The position numbers and the translations under genes were made by a program. 64,000 nt of DNA, from positions 1,134,001-1,198,000 of the forward strand of contig NZ_CP022253.1 in assembly GCF_003119195.2 (NCBI RefSeq). Direction: 5' to 3'. Below the pieces are notes generated by a model. The model had not been told where the DNA came from. It was given only the letters and a program-made list of their open reading frames with translations, and did not search any database. Positions 34,786 to 43,818 of the stretch are shown piece after piece. Numbering within the stretch: position 1 is the first letter of the stretch; each line of letters opens with the position of its first letter. Origin of the DNA: Azospirillum baldaniorum (lineage in GTDB: Bacteria > Pseudomonadota > Alphaproteobacteria > Azospirillales > Azospirillaceae).

Positions 34786-37521
34786 ATGGCTGCACGCCTT
34801 CGCCGTTTCGTCTCGTGCCGCATCCTTCTGGCGGTGACCGCCGGCCTGCTGCTGGTCATGGCGGCGTGGCCCATGCCCGGTCTGGCCGCCACCGCGCCGG
34901 AGCAGCGCATCGCGCTGGTCATCGGCGTCGGTGCCTACCGCCACGCCACCGAACTGCCCAACCCGCGCAACGACGCCCGCGCCATGTCGGCGGCCCTGCG
35001 CAAGCTCGGCTTCGCGGTGGAGGAGCGCTATGACCTCGACAACCGCGGCATGGCCGAGGCGTTGCGCGGCTTCGGCATCCAGGCGGCGCAGGCCGACGTG
35101 GCGCTGCTCTATTTCGCCGGCCACGGCATGCAGGTCGGCGGCACCAACTTCCTGATTCCCGCCGACGCCCGGCTGGAGCGCGAGCGCGATCTGGTCTACG
35201 AGGCGCTGCCGCTGAACCTGCCGATGGGCGAACTGGCCCAGGCGCGCAAGCTGGGCATCCTGATCCTGGACGCCTGCCGCAACAACCCCTTCGCCGACCG
35301 TCTGGTGCGGTCCGGCACCAAGAAGACGGAGGTGCATTCCGGCTTCGCCCGCGTTGACGACACGCCGACCGACACGCTGGTCGCCATGGCCACCCGCGCC
35401 GACGCGGTGGCCGAGGACGGGCAGGGCGACCACAGCCCCTACACCGCGTCGCTGCTGAAGAACTTCGACGTGCCGGGGCTGGAGCTGAGCCTGTTCTTCC
35501 GCCGCGTGCGCGACGACGTCATGCAGGTCACCCAGGGGCGGCAGGAACCGTTCCTTTACGGCTCGCTGGGGGCCGCCCCCTTCTATTTCAACCCGCTGCC
35601 CGAGAACCGGCCGCCGCAGCTCGCCGCCTTCAAGCCGCTGGAGGTGTTCGACCGCGGCGGGACGGAGGGGTTGGGCATCGCGCGGCCCAGCGATCCCGAC
35701 AACGATCAGCTCTTTGCCCAGGTGACCGGCCTGCCGCGCGGCGGCGGGGTGCGCATCGGCGACCGGGTGGTGCTGATCGGCGACTATCTGACGCTCGACC
35801 AGCTCACCGCCGCGACCTTCCGGGCCGACGCCACCCACCTCGGCGATGCCGGCAGTTTCGAGTTCGCGGTGATGGACGGGCGCGGCGGGGTGGCGCGGGG
35901 CGCCGTGCCGATCGTCATCAAGCCGAGCAACCGCCCGCCGGTCGCCGTCGCCGAGCGCAGCGTGCGCGCCGTCGTCAACAGCCTGCGGCTGGAGGTGCCC
36001 ACCGACCCGGACGGCGACCCGCTGACCTTCACCGTCAGCGCCGTGCCGGAGCGGGGCAAGGTCCACGACGGCACCACCCCGCTGAAGCCCGGCGACAAGC
36101 TGGCGCCGGAGCGGTTGACCGCGCTGACCTTCGACCCGGAACGCGCCCCCGCGGGACGCGCCGGGGTGTTCAGCGTGCTGGTCGAGGACGGGCGCGGCGG
36201 GCGCACGACGATGAGCGCGCTTCTGGAGGTCGAGGAGGCCGGTGCCGCCCCGCCTCAGGCCGATCTGGAGGAGTCGCTGTGGCGCCGCGTGCGCGACAGC
36301 CGCGACGCCGACGCGCTGGACGCCTTCCTCCGGCTGTTCGGCACCGGCCCCTTCGCCGCCCCGGCGCGGGACCGGCTGAACCGGCTGCGCGCCGAATCGG
36401 CCAAGGTCGCGGCGGCCGCCCCGGCCGGAGGGGCGGGAAGCAGCGGGTCGTCGGGAAATGGATCATCTGGCGGCAAGGCCACCCCGCCGCCGGAACTCCA
36501 GCTCGACACCGCCGGGGAGGGGATGTACGTGGCCGTCGCCGACGCGGAGTTGCGCGCCGGGCCGGACGCGCGGTCGGAGCGGGTCGGCGCCCTCGCCAAG
36601 GACGGCCCGGTGCGGGTGCTGGGCCGGGTGACCGACGCCGACTGGTACCGGGTGGCCCTGGATGACGGCACCCAGGGCGGCGTGCAGGGCTTCGTCCGCG
36701 GTCCCGCGCTGCGCCCCGCCGGGCCGGAGGACCGCCAGCGGCTGGCGCTCGCCGCACCGGCCCAGCCGGGGGGCTCGCAGGGGCGGGCGCAGGGCAACGG
36801 CAGCAGCTTCCAGGATTGCCCGGCCTGCCCGCCGATGATGCGCATTCCCGCCGGCAGCTTCGTCATGGGTAGCGAGCGCGGCGACGCGAGCCAGCGCCCG
36901 CCCCGCCGCGTCACCTTTGCCAAGCCCTTCGCCATCGGGGTCTACGAGGTGACGGTCGCCAACTGGCGGGCCTGCGTGGAGGGCGGCGGCTGCGCCGCCA
37001 TGCCGCGGATGCGCAACCCCTCCGACGACACGCCGGTGCACAACATCCATGTCGAGGACGCGCTGGCCTACACCGAGTGGCTCAGCCGCAAGACCGGTCA
37101 GCGCTACCGCCTGCCGAGCGAGGCCGAGTGGGAGTATGCGGCGCGCGGCGGCAGCGCGGCGCGCTTCGCCTGGGGGGACAGCCTGACGCCGGGGGCGCGG
37201 CTGGCCAACTGCCGCGACTGCGGCGGGGCCGCCGACCGCTCCCTGCCGGCGCCGGTCGGCAGCTTCCAGCCCAACGCCTTCGGCCTCTACGACACCAGCG
37301 GCGGGGTGGCGGAGTGGGTCGCCGACTGCTGGAACCCCGGCTACAAGGGCGCCCCGACGGACGGCAGCGCCTGGATGGAGGGCGATTGCCGCAAGCGGGT
37401 GCTGCGCGGCGGCTCCTGGCGGGACGGGCAGGACGCCATCGCCGTCACCGCTCGCATCGGCTACGACGCCGACGTGCGCTATTTCGCCGACGGGTTGCGG
37501 GTGGCCCGCGACCTGAACTGA
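34786..37521 (+). CDS. Exported caspase-fold protease with SH3 and FGE-sulfatase domains
   Basis: A 911-residue protein: signal peptide about 1-34, caspase (C14/orthocaspase) domain about 40-260 with catalytic His113 (YFAGHGMQ) and Cys164 (LDACRNNPF), a cadherin-like/tandem repeat region about 285-480 (VPTDPDGDPLTFTVS), a Ser/Gly linker, an SH3_3-like domain about 580-650 (AELRAGPDARSERVG), and an FGE-sulfatase (SUMF1-like) domain about 690-911 (PAGSFVMGSE, RLPSEAEWEYAARGG, AEWVADCW, VLRGGSWRD). The dyad looks active. Bacterial caspase-FGE fusions are known, but their substrates are mostly not. ATG 34786 follows AAGGGG. The next gene encodes a related protein with the dyad lost. Confidence 0.88.
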   Translation: MAARLRRFVSCRILLAVTAGLLLVMAAWPMPGLAATAPEQRIALVIGVGAYRHATELPNPRNDARAMSAALRKLGFAVEERYDLDNRGMAEALRGFGIQAAQADVALLYFAGHGMQVGGTNFLIPADARLERERDLVYEALPLNLPMGELAQARKLGILILDACRNNPFADRLVRSGTKKTEVHSGFARVDDTPTDTLVAMATRADAVAEDGQGDHSPYTASLLKNFDVPGLELSLFFRRVRDDVMQVTQGRQEPFLYGSLGAAPFYFNPLPENRPPQLAAFKPLEVFDRGGTEGLGIARPSDPDNDQLFAQVTGLPRGGGVRIGDRVVLIGDYLTLDQLTAATFRADATHLGDAGSFEFAVMDGRGGVARGAVPIVIKPSNRPPVAVAERSVRAVVNSLRLEVPTDPDGDPLTFTVSAVPERGKVHDGTTPLKPGDKLAPERLTALTFDPERAPAGRAGVFSVLVEDGRGGRTTMSALLEVEEAGAAPPQADLEESLWRRVRDSRDADALDAFLRLFGTGPFAAPARDRLNRLRAESAKVAAAAPAGGAGSSGSSGNGSSGGKATPPPELQLDTAGEGMYVAVADAELRAGPDARSERVGALAKDGPVRVLGRVTDADWYRVALDDGTQGGVQGFVRGPALRPAGPEDRQRLALAAPAQPGGSQGRAQGNGSSFQDCPACPPMMRIPAGSFVMGSERGDASQRPPRRVTFAKPFAIGVYEVTVANWRACVEGGGCAAMPRMRNPSDDTPVHNIHVEDALAYTEWLSRKTGQRYRLPSEAEWEYAARGGSAARFAWGDSLTPGARLANCRDCGGAADRSLPAPVGSFQPNAFGLYDTSGGVAEWVADCWNPGYKGAPTDGSAWMEGDCRKRVLRGGSWRDGQDAIAVTARIGYDADVRYFADGLRVARDLN

Positions 37522-37774
37522 CTCCGCCCGCGTTCGTTGGTGGGACGCACCGTCTGCGGATGGGACCGCGGCGCCCCCGAAATTGCAGAAATCGGTGCTG
37601 GGCCAATGCGCTAGACTTGGCCGTTCAAGGCTTGGCGATCCGCAAACCGGCTGCGGACCGGACGGCCCGAAAACAGGAGGCCGGCGGCGGCTTCGACCAA
37701 ATTCGTTACAGCCGCCGCGGCCCGGGACTCCCTAAAGGGGTGGTCAAAGAAAGATTCAGGTGGAGGGTATCGAC

Positions 37775-40087
37775 GTGTTGCGCTGGCCCCGGAGCGCCGT
37801 TTTGACCGTTGCGCTGGTCCTGGTGACGGCGAACTCCGCCTTTGCCCCCATGGCATTCGCCGACGACAAGCGCGTCGCGCTGGTGATCGGCAACGCGCAG
37901 TACCAGGAGGGCGGCCCGGCCGCCGGGGTGGGCGCCAACGCTGCGGTCGTCGCCGACGCGCTGCGCCGTGCCGGCTTCACCGTCACCGCTGCCGAGAACC
38001 TCGACCACCGCGGCATGGTCGCGGCGCTGAGCCGTTTCCAGGACGCGCTGGGGCAGGCCGACCTGGGTTTCCTCTATTACTCCGGTGTGGCGCTGAGCCT
38101 GTCGGCCAAGGGCTTCCTGGTTCCGGTGGATTCCAAGCCCGGCTCCGAATACGACGTGATCTTCGACACCGTCGAGCTGGACTACGCGCTGAAGGAGATC
38201 CAGCGCAGCGGGCGCAAGGCCGTCGCCGTGTTCGACCCGGTGCCCGCCCACCCGCTGGCCGACCGGCTGGCCGCGGCGATGGGCGAGGAGGGGCGGTCGG
38301 TCAAGCCGGCGCTGGCGGCCCCGGCGGCGCTCGACAACCTGTTCGTCGTCTACTCGCACCGGCCCGGCACGCCGCCCGCGACGGCGGCCGGCAAGGGAGC
38401 GGACGTTTTCTCCACCGCCCTGGCGCAGGAGATGGTCAAGCCGGGCGTGCCGCTGCGTGATGCGCTGGCCGAGGTTGCCCGCACCGTCGTCGGACGCACC
38501 CGCGGTACGCAGCACCCCTGGCTCCAGGACCGGTTGGGCGCCGATCTCGTGCTGGTGCCCGGCCCGCGCGCGCCGTCCGCCCCCGTCGTCGCCCGGACGG
38601 AGGAGGCGCCGCCCGCCGTGGAGGCGACGATCCCCGAACCGAAGCCGGCCGAATCCAAGCCAATCGAACCCAAGGCAATCGAACCTAAGCCGCTGCCGCA
38701 GAAGGCGGAGGAAAAGCCCGCCGCCCCGGTGGTCGCCGAGGTGGAGGTGGACCCGCTGAACGAGAAGCGGGTGGTGACGCGCGACACCAACCTGCGCGCC
38801 GGTCCCGACACCAAGGCGGCGGTCGTCGGCACGCTGCGCCACGACAGCGAGGTCACGGTCACCGGGCGGACCCGGCGCAACGGCGGCTGGCTGCGCGTCG
38901 AGCAGGACGGCAAGACCGGCTTCGCCTTCTCCAGCAACCTCGCCAAGCCGGAGGAGGTGCCGGTCGCCTCCGCCCAACCGACGACGCCCCAGCAACCGCC
39001 CCAGCCGGCGATGCTGACTCCCGGCGTCTACACGGTGGCGCGCGACGCCAACCTGTTCGCCCGCCCGGTGCTGGGCGCCCGCAGCCTGCGCGATCTGGAG
39101 CAGGGGCAACGGGTGACGCTGCTCCAGGCGGGGCCCGACTCCGGCTGGGTGCTGGTGCGGGATTCGTCGGGGCAGGAGGGCTACGTCACCACGGGGACAT
39201 TGGCGGGCCGGTCGGGCGAGGCGGTGTCCATGGGTGGTGCGGCGCCCAACGCCTACCCGCCGCCCTCGGTGGTTCGCAACGACGTCGATCCGGTGGCCGG
39301 CGCGCTGTCCGGCACGACCGGTCCGACGCGGCTTGCCGCTCTTCCCGAGGGTGGCGGGGACAGCGCCGCGGGGCGCTCCGCCTCCGGCGCGGACCCGGTC
39401 GTCGCCGGGCTGGCCGAACCCTACCGCGACGCCGTGCAGGCGGGCCGCAACGCCGCCGCCCGTGCCGCCCGTTCGGCCACCGCCGGGCGCGGGGCGGAGG
39501 CGAAGGCGCGCGAGGCCCAGGCCGCCGCCCGCCGCGCCGCTGGTCAGGCCCGCGGCGGGGAGTCGGGCTTCGGGGTGCACCGCTTCCCCAACGGCGACGT
39601 CTACGAGGGAGCGTGGAACCGCGGTCTGGGCAATTTCTCCATCCAGGGAACGATCAGCCGCAACGGCGTCGGCGTCTACCGCTTCGCCAACGGGCAGGTC
39701 TATGAGGGAGAGTGGAAGGACGACCAGATGTCCGGCTACGGCGTCCTGGGTTTTCCGTCCGGCGACCGCTTCGAGGGGACCTTCGTGAACGCCGTGCCGA
39801 ACGGCCCGGGCGTTTACCGCTTCGCCAACGGCGATTCCTACGCCGGCGAGGTCCGCCAGGGCCGCGTGGACGGCCACGGCGAGTTGGCCTTCACCAACGG
39901 CGAGCGGTTCAGCGGCGTGGTGGTGGACCGGCTTCCGGCGGGGCCGGGCGAGTTGTCGATGCGCGGCGGCACCCGCCATGTCGGGCAGTTCCGCGGCGGC
40001 ATCCAAGACGGCCCGGGAGCAGCCATCGACGTCACCGGTGCGATGCAACCCGGCATCTGGCGCGGCGCGACGCTCTTGAGTCGGTAA
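37775..40087 (+). CDS. Exported pseudocaspase with SH3 domains and MORN repeats
   Basis: A 770-residue protein: signal peptide about 1-29, caspase-fold domain about 30-255 clearly related to the upstream protein (RVALVIGNAQY, ENLDHRGMVAALSRF, HPLADRL), but the catalytic His is Val105 (YYSGVALS) and the Cys is Val156 (VFDPVPAHP), so it cannot be a Cys protease. A linker of EPKPxE repeats follows, then two SH3_3-like domains (DTNLRAGPDTKAAVVG near 335; RDANLFARPVLGARS near 420), an Ala-rich helical segment, and at least four MORN repeats from about 595 (GVYRFANGQVYEGEWKDD). GTG 37775 is chosen because TGGAGGG lies 7 bases upstream; GTG 37760 is an alternative. It is probably a scaffold or regulator. 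Confidence 0.85.
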   Translation: MLRWPRSAVLTVALVLVTANSAFAPMAFADDKRVALVIGNAQYQEGGPAAGVGANAAVVADALRRAGFTVTAAENLDHRGMVAALSRFQDALGQADLGFLYYSGVALSLSAKGFLVPVDSKPGSEYDVIFDTVELDYALKEIQRSGRKAVAVFDPVPAHPLADRLAAAMGEEGRSVKPALAAPAALDNLFVVYSHRPGTPPATAAGKGADVFSTALAQEMVKPGVPLRDALAEVARTVVGRTRGTQHPWLQDRLGADLVLVPGPRAPSAPVVARTEEAPPAVEATIPEPKPAESKPIEPKAIEPKPLPQKAEEKPAAPVVAEVEVDPLNEKRVVTRDTNLRAGPDTKAAVVGTLRHDSEVTVTGRTRRNGGWLRVEQDGKTGFAFSSNLAKPEEVPVASAQPTTPQQPPQPAMLTPGVYTVARDANLFARPVLGARSLRDLEQGQRVTLLQAGPDSGWVLVRDSSGQEGYVTTGTLAGRSGEAVSMGGAAPNAYPPPSVVRNDVDPVAGALSGTTGPTRLAALPEGGGDSAAGRSASGADPVVAGLAEPYRDAVQAGRNAAARAARSATAGRGAEAKAREAQAAARRAAGQARGGESGFGVHRFPNGDVYEGAWNRGLGNFSIQGTISRNGVGVYRFANGQVYEGEWKDDQMSGYGVLGFPSGDRFEGTFVNAVPNGPGVYRFANGDSYAGEVRQGRVDGHGELAFTNGERFSGVVVDRLPAGPGELSMRGGTRHVGQFRGGIQDGPGAAIDVTGAMQPGIWRGATLLSR

Positions 40088-40180
40088 CGCCGCTTCGTCT
40101 TTCCGTTTCGGCTGATATGCTCCACATTGGAACGCATTGCGGCTCGCCCTCCCGCCGCGCCATGCGAGGACCCGGCCTGG

Positions 40181-40873
40181 ATGGACACGCTGACCGACCC
40201 GAAGAAGACCGCTTCCGCAGCCAAGCCGGCCCCAATCAAGCCGGCCAAGCCCGCGAAGGTCACCCGCGACCCGGAGGGCACCCGCGCGCGCATCCTCGCC
40301 GCCGCGACGGAGGAGTTCGCGCGCCATGGGCTGGGCGGCGCCCGCGTGGAGCGGATCGCCGAGGTCGCCGGCACCAACAAGCGCATGCTCTACTACCATG
40401 TCGGCAACAAGGAGAGCCTGTACCTGACGGTGCTGGAGGGCGCCTACGCGCACATCCGCGCCACCGAACGCACGCTGAGCCTGGAGACGCTGGACCCGCC
40501 CGCCGCCATCGCCCGGCTGATCCACTTCACCTGGCAGTATTTCCTCGACCATCCCGAGTTCATGGCGCTGCTGAACATCGAGAACCTGCACCGGGCGGAG
40601 CTGCTGAAGACCTCCGACAAGGTGCACGCCATGCATTCTCCCTTCGTGCAGATGATCGCCGACGTGCTGGCGCGCGGCGTCGCCACCGGGATCTTCCGGA
40701 CGGGGGTGGACCCGGTGCAGCTCTACATTTCCATCGCCGGGCAGTCCTACTTCTACCTGTCCAACGTCCACACCCTGTCGGTCATCTTCGGCCGCGACCT
40801 GCTCGCCGAGGAGGCCAAGGCGGAGCGGCTGGACCATATGGTGGAACTGATCCTGTCATCGCTGCGGGCGTGA
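40181..40873 (+). CDS. TetR-family regulator (RutR-like)
   Basis: A 230-residue repressor: Lys/Pro-rich N-terminal tail, then the TetR helix-turn-helix (TRARILAAATEEFARHGLGGARVERIAEVAGTNKRMLYYHVGNKESLY) and a C-terminal ligand domain of the RutR/YcdC type (FTWQYFLDHPEFMALLNIENLHRA). It is followed by a 158-bp gap containing a near-perfect operator over the promoter of the ABC/catabolic operon, so it very likely represses that operon. ATG 40181 has GAGGA 11 bases upstream; the upstream in-frame start at 40127 is less likely. Confidence 0.9.
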   Translation: MDTLTDPKKTASAAKPAPIKPAKPAKVTRDPEGTRARILAAATEEFARHGLGGARVERIAEVAGTNKRMLYYHVGNKESLYLTVLEGAYAHIRATERTLSLETLDPPAAIARLIHFTWQYFLDHPEFMALLNIENLHRAELLKTSDKVHAMHSPFVQMIADVLARGVATGIFRTGVDPVQLYISIAGQSYFYLSNVHTLSVIFGRDLLAEEAKAERLDHMVELILSSLRA

Positions 40874-40939
40874 GCCCGTGGAAGGTTTCATCATGAATAA
40901 TCCGCATACCTGACCATCCGTCCTACCTCTTTGGCAGGG

Positions 40940-40968
40940 TTGACCGCTTTGCCGCGCCGGGCTTACTT
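40940..40968 (+). promoter_or_regulatory. Candidate promoter of the catabolic ABC operon
   Basis: TTGACC (40940-40945), a 17-base spacer, then TTACTT (40963-40968). Its -10 box runs into the palindromic operator, a normal arrangement for repression. Confidence 0.5.
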
Positions 40969-40987
40969 TTAACCAGCCGGTTAAAAG
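40966..40987. promoter_or_regulatory. Palindromic operator, probable TetR binding site
   Basis: Perfect 9-base arms CTTTTAACC / GGTTAAAAG around a 4-base centre (AGCC). The half-site resembles the RutR box (TTGACCA-NN-TGGTCAA), matching the RutR-like regulator encoded just upstream. It lies 43 bases before the permease start codon. Confidence 0.75.
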
Positions 40988-41030
40988 AGCGCCTCACGTC
41001 GGCGCCGCAACGACCGGGGGAGGAGGAGCG

Positions 41031-41903
41031 ATGGCTGTCGATGCGGCGGCTCACGGGAATGCGTCCCGTGGCGGTCCCGCTTCGGGAACGGCGGCGCGAC
41101 GGGGCGGGGCGGGTGCCACGCTGCTGCGTCTGCTCAATTCCGGCTGGTTCCGGCCGGTGCTGTTCCTGGTGGTCCTGACCGTCCTGTGGGACCTGTCGGT
41201 GCGGATCTTCGCGATCCCGCCCTATCTTATACCGAAACCGGGTGATGTGGCCTTGGCGCTCGCCGCGGATTGGGACCAGCTTCTGGCGGCGTCGGTGCCG
41301 ACCACGCTGGCGACCTTGGGCGGCTTCGCCCTGTCGGTGCTGTTCGGCATTCCCATCGCCATGCTGATCGCCGGGTCGAAGACGGTGGAATCCTACGTCT
41401 ACCCGCTGCTGGTCTTCTCGCAGTCGATCCCGAAGGTCGCCATCGCCCCGCTGTTCGTGGTGTGGTTCGGCTTCGGGCTGCTGCCCAAGGTGATTTCCGC
41501 CTTCCTGCTGGCTTTCTTCCCCATCGTCGTGTCGGCGGTGCAGGGCTTCAAGTCGGTGGACGGCGACATGATGGACCTCGCCAAGTCCATGAAGGCGACG
41601 CGCCTTCAGACCTTCCGCATGGTCAGCCTGCCGCACGCCCTGCCGGCCATCTTCGCCGGCCTGAAGGTGTCGATCACGCTGGCCGTGGTGGGCGCCGTGG
41701 TGGGCGAGTTCGTCGGGGCGAATTCCGGCATCGGCTTCGTCCTGCAGCGCTCCATCGGCAATTTCGAACTTCCCCTGATGTTCGCGGCCCTGGTGGTGCT
41801 GGCGCTGATCGGGGTGGTGCTTTTCTGGGTCATCGACGTGATCGAGCGGCTCGCCATCCCCTGGCACGCGAGCCAACGCCACAACTACATCCCGACGTCG
41901 TAA
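41031..41903 (+). CDS. ABC transporter permease (NitT/TauT type)
   Basis: A 290-residue membrane protein, first gene of the operon, with a GGGAGGAGGAG ribosome site. Six helices; the conserved cytoplasmic loop is AKSMKATRLQTFRMVSLPHALPAIFAGLKV. It is preceded by a hydrophilic N-terminal tail of about 35 residues. It works with the binding protein and ATPase encoded next. Confidence 0.92.
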   Translation: MAVDAAAHGNASRGGPASGTAARRGGAGATLLRLLNSGWFRPVLFLVVLTVLWDLSVRIFAIPPYLIPKPGDVALALAADWDQLLAASVPTTLATLGGFALSVLFGIPIAMLIAGSKTVESYVYPLLVFSQSIPKVAIAPLFVVWFGFGLLPKVISAFLLAFFPIVVSAVQGFKSVDGDMMDLAKSMKATRLQTFRMVSLPHALPAIFAGLKVSITLAVVGAVVGEFVGANSGIGFVLQRSIGNFELPLMFAALVVLALIGVVLFWVIDVIERLAIPWHASQRHNYIPTS

Positions 41904-41955
41904 CGCCGACAACAAAACCAACAGCGACGCCGGACACCCTTCGGGAGGAGACGAG

Positions 41956-42954
41956 ATGAAACGGACGCTCTTCGCGGCGCTCTGCGCCCTCACGGCCACG
42001 ACGCTTCCGGCCCAGGCCGCGGACAAGGTCGTGCTGATGCTGAACTGGTACGTGTATGGCGAGCACGCCCCCTTCTACTACGGCAAGGACAAGGGCCTGT
42101 ACGAGGCCGAGGGCATCGACCTGGAGATCCAGGAGGGCCGCGGGTCGGCGGTGACGACCCAGGCGGTGGCCGCGAAGACCGTCGATTTCGGGTACGTCGA
42201 CGTGCCGACCATGATGAAGGCGGCGGTGAAGGGCGCCCCGGTCACCTCGCCGGGCGTGCTGCTCCAGACCAGCCCGATGTCGGCCATGGGCTTCACCGAC
42301 AAGAACATCCGCAAGCCCGAGGACATCAAGGGCAAGACCGTCGCCATGACGCCGGGCGACAGCATGTCCCAGATCTGGCCGCTGTTCCTGAAGAAGACCG
42401 GCCTGAAGGACAGTGATTTCCGCGTCGTGTCGGGCGACGCCCAGACCAAGCTGAACGCCGTCATCAACGGGCAGGCGGACCTGCTTCTGGGCTACGTCAT
42501 GGACCAGAGCATGAAGATCAAGGACGCCACCGGCAAGTCGGTGACGCCGATCCGCTTCGCCGACTACGGCGTCAACATGGTCTCCTCCGGCATCATCGCC
42601 CACACCGACACGCTGAAGGACAAGCCGGACCTCGTGAAGCGCTTCATGGCCGCGACGACCAAGGCGGTCGAGGGGGCGGAGAAGAACCCGAAGGAGGCGG
42701 TGGCCGCCATCCTCAAGGCCAACCCCAAGGGCGGCCAGGAAGCCACCCTGCTGGAGGGCTTCGAGCTGACCACGCCGCTCTACCGCACGGCGGAGACCAA
42801 GGGGCAGCGGCCCTTCCGCGTCACCGACGCCAACATGGCCGAGACCGTGGACCTGCTGGTCGAGTACGGCGGTCTGGACGCCGCGGCGAAGAAGAACCCG
42901 AAGGCCTTCTACACCCGCGATTTCCTCCCAGATCCCGCCGCGGCGGGCCAGTGA
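41956..42954 (+). CDS. NMT1/THI5-like ABC substrate-binding protein
   Basis: A 332-residue periplasmic protein: signal peptide residues 1-21 (cut after AQA), then MLNWYVYGEHAPFYYGKDKGLYEAEGIDL, the NMT1/THI5-like start typical of binding proteins for pyrimidines, riboflavin precursors and similar small ligands. EGRGSAVTTQAVAAKTVDFGYVD continues the fold. The ligand is unknown; the flanking sugar-type enzymes argue for a polyol, sugar or cyclitol derivative, while the RutR-like regulator leaves a pyrimidine-like ligand open. Confidence 0.88.
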   Translation: MKRTLFAALCALTATTLPAQAADKVVLMLNWYVYGEHAPFYYGKDKGLYEAEGIDLEIQEGRGSAVTTQAVAAKTVDFGYVDVPTMMKAAVKGAPVTSPGVLLQTSPMSAMGFTDKNIRKPEDIKGKTVAMTPGDSMSQIWPLFLKKTGLKDSDFRVVSGDAQTKLNAVINGQADLLLGYVMDQSMKIKDATGKSVTPIRFADYGVNMVSSGIIAHTDTLKDKPDLVKRFMAATTKAVEGAEKNPKEAVAAILKANPKGGQEATLLEGFELTTPLYRTAETKGQRPFRVTDANMAETVDLLVEYGGLDAAAKKNPKAFYTRDFLPDPAAAGQ

Positions 42955-42980
42955 GGCCGGACGGACAGGAGAGCAGGGAC

Positions 42981-43805
42981 ATGGCTCAGCCCCAGTTGAA
43001 AGTCGTCGGATCGGCCGAAACGGCCCGCCTGTCGCAGAAGACCCTGATCCAGATCGACGGCGTGACCAAGACCTACCGCACCCGCGACGGGGAGGTGCCG
43101 TCCCTGCGCCCGATCACCTTCGACGTGCGGGACGGCGAGTTCCTGGTGGTGGTCGGCCCGTCCGGCTGCGGCAAGTCCACGCTGCTGAAGCTGGTCGCCG
43201 GCCTGCTGCCGGTCAGCGAGGGCGCCATCACCATCGAAGGCACCACGGTGACCGAGCCGCACGACGATGTGGGCATCGTGTTCCAGAGCCCGGTGCTGCT
43301 CGCCTGGCGGACGGTGCTGCGCAACATCATGATGCCGGTGGAGGTCCGCGGCCTGCCGCGCGACAAGTATCTGGAGCGCGCCCGCGCCCTGATCCGCATG
43401 ACCGGGCTGGAGGGGTTCGAGAACAAGTACCCCTGGCAGCTCTCCGGCGGCATGCAGCAGCGCGCCTCGCTGTGCCGGGCGCTGGTCCACGACCCGAAGA
43501 TCCTGCTGATGGACGAGCCGTTCGGCGCGCTCGACGCCATGACGCGGGAGAAGATGAACGTCGAGCTGCAACGCATCCAGCACGAGACGGGCAAGACGGT
43601 TCTGCTGATCACCCACTCGATCCCCGAGGCGGTGTTCCTGGCCGACCGGGTGATGGTGATGTCGGAGCGTCCCGGCGCCATCGCCGCGACCTACGAGGTG
43701 CCGCTGCCCCGCCCGCGTTCGCTGGATGTCATGGGGCACCCGGTCTTCATCGAGCTGACCCAGCGCATCCGGGCGCATTTCAACGCCCAAGGGCATCTGG
43801 ACTGA
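42981..43805 (+). CDS. ABC transporter ATP-binding protein (NitT/TauT type)
   Basis: A 274-residue ATPase: Walker A GPSGCGKST, Q-loop FQSPVLLAWRTV, signature LSGGMQQRASL, Walker B ILLMDEPFGALD, switch His in ITHSIPEAVFLADRV. ATG 42981 is preceded by ACAGGAGAGC. Ends 13 bases before the enolase-superfamily gene. Confidence 0.93.
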   Translation: MAQPQLKVVGSAETARLSQKTLIQIDGVTKTYRTRDGEVPSLRPITFDVRDGEFLVVVGPSGCGKSTLLKLVAGLLPVSEGAITIEGTTVTEPHDDVGIVFQSPVLLAWRTVLRNIMMPVEVRGLPRDKYLERARALIRMTGLEGFENKYPWQLSGGMQQRASLCRALVHDPKILLMDEPFGALDAMTREKMNVELQRIQHETGKTVLLITHSIPEAVFLADRVMVMSERPGAIAATYEVPLPRPRSLDVMGHPVFIELTQRIRAHFNAQGHLD

Positions 43806-43818
43806 GGGGGGTGAGGAG

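Noticed and set aside
37706..40837. 1,043-codon minus-strand open frame
   Set aside because: Antisense to the pseudocaspase and TetR genes, Gly/Arg/His-rich composition, no domain pattern.
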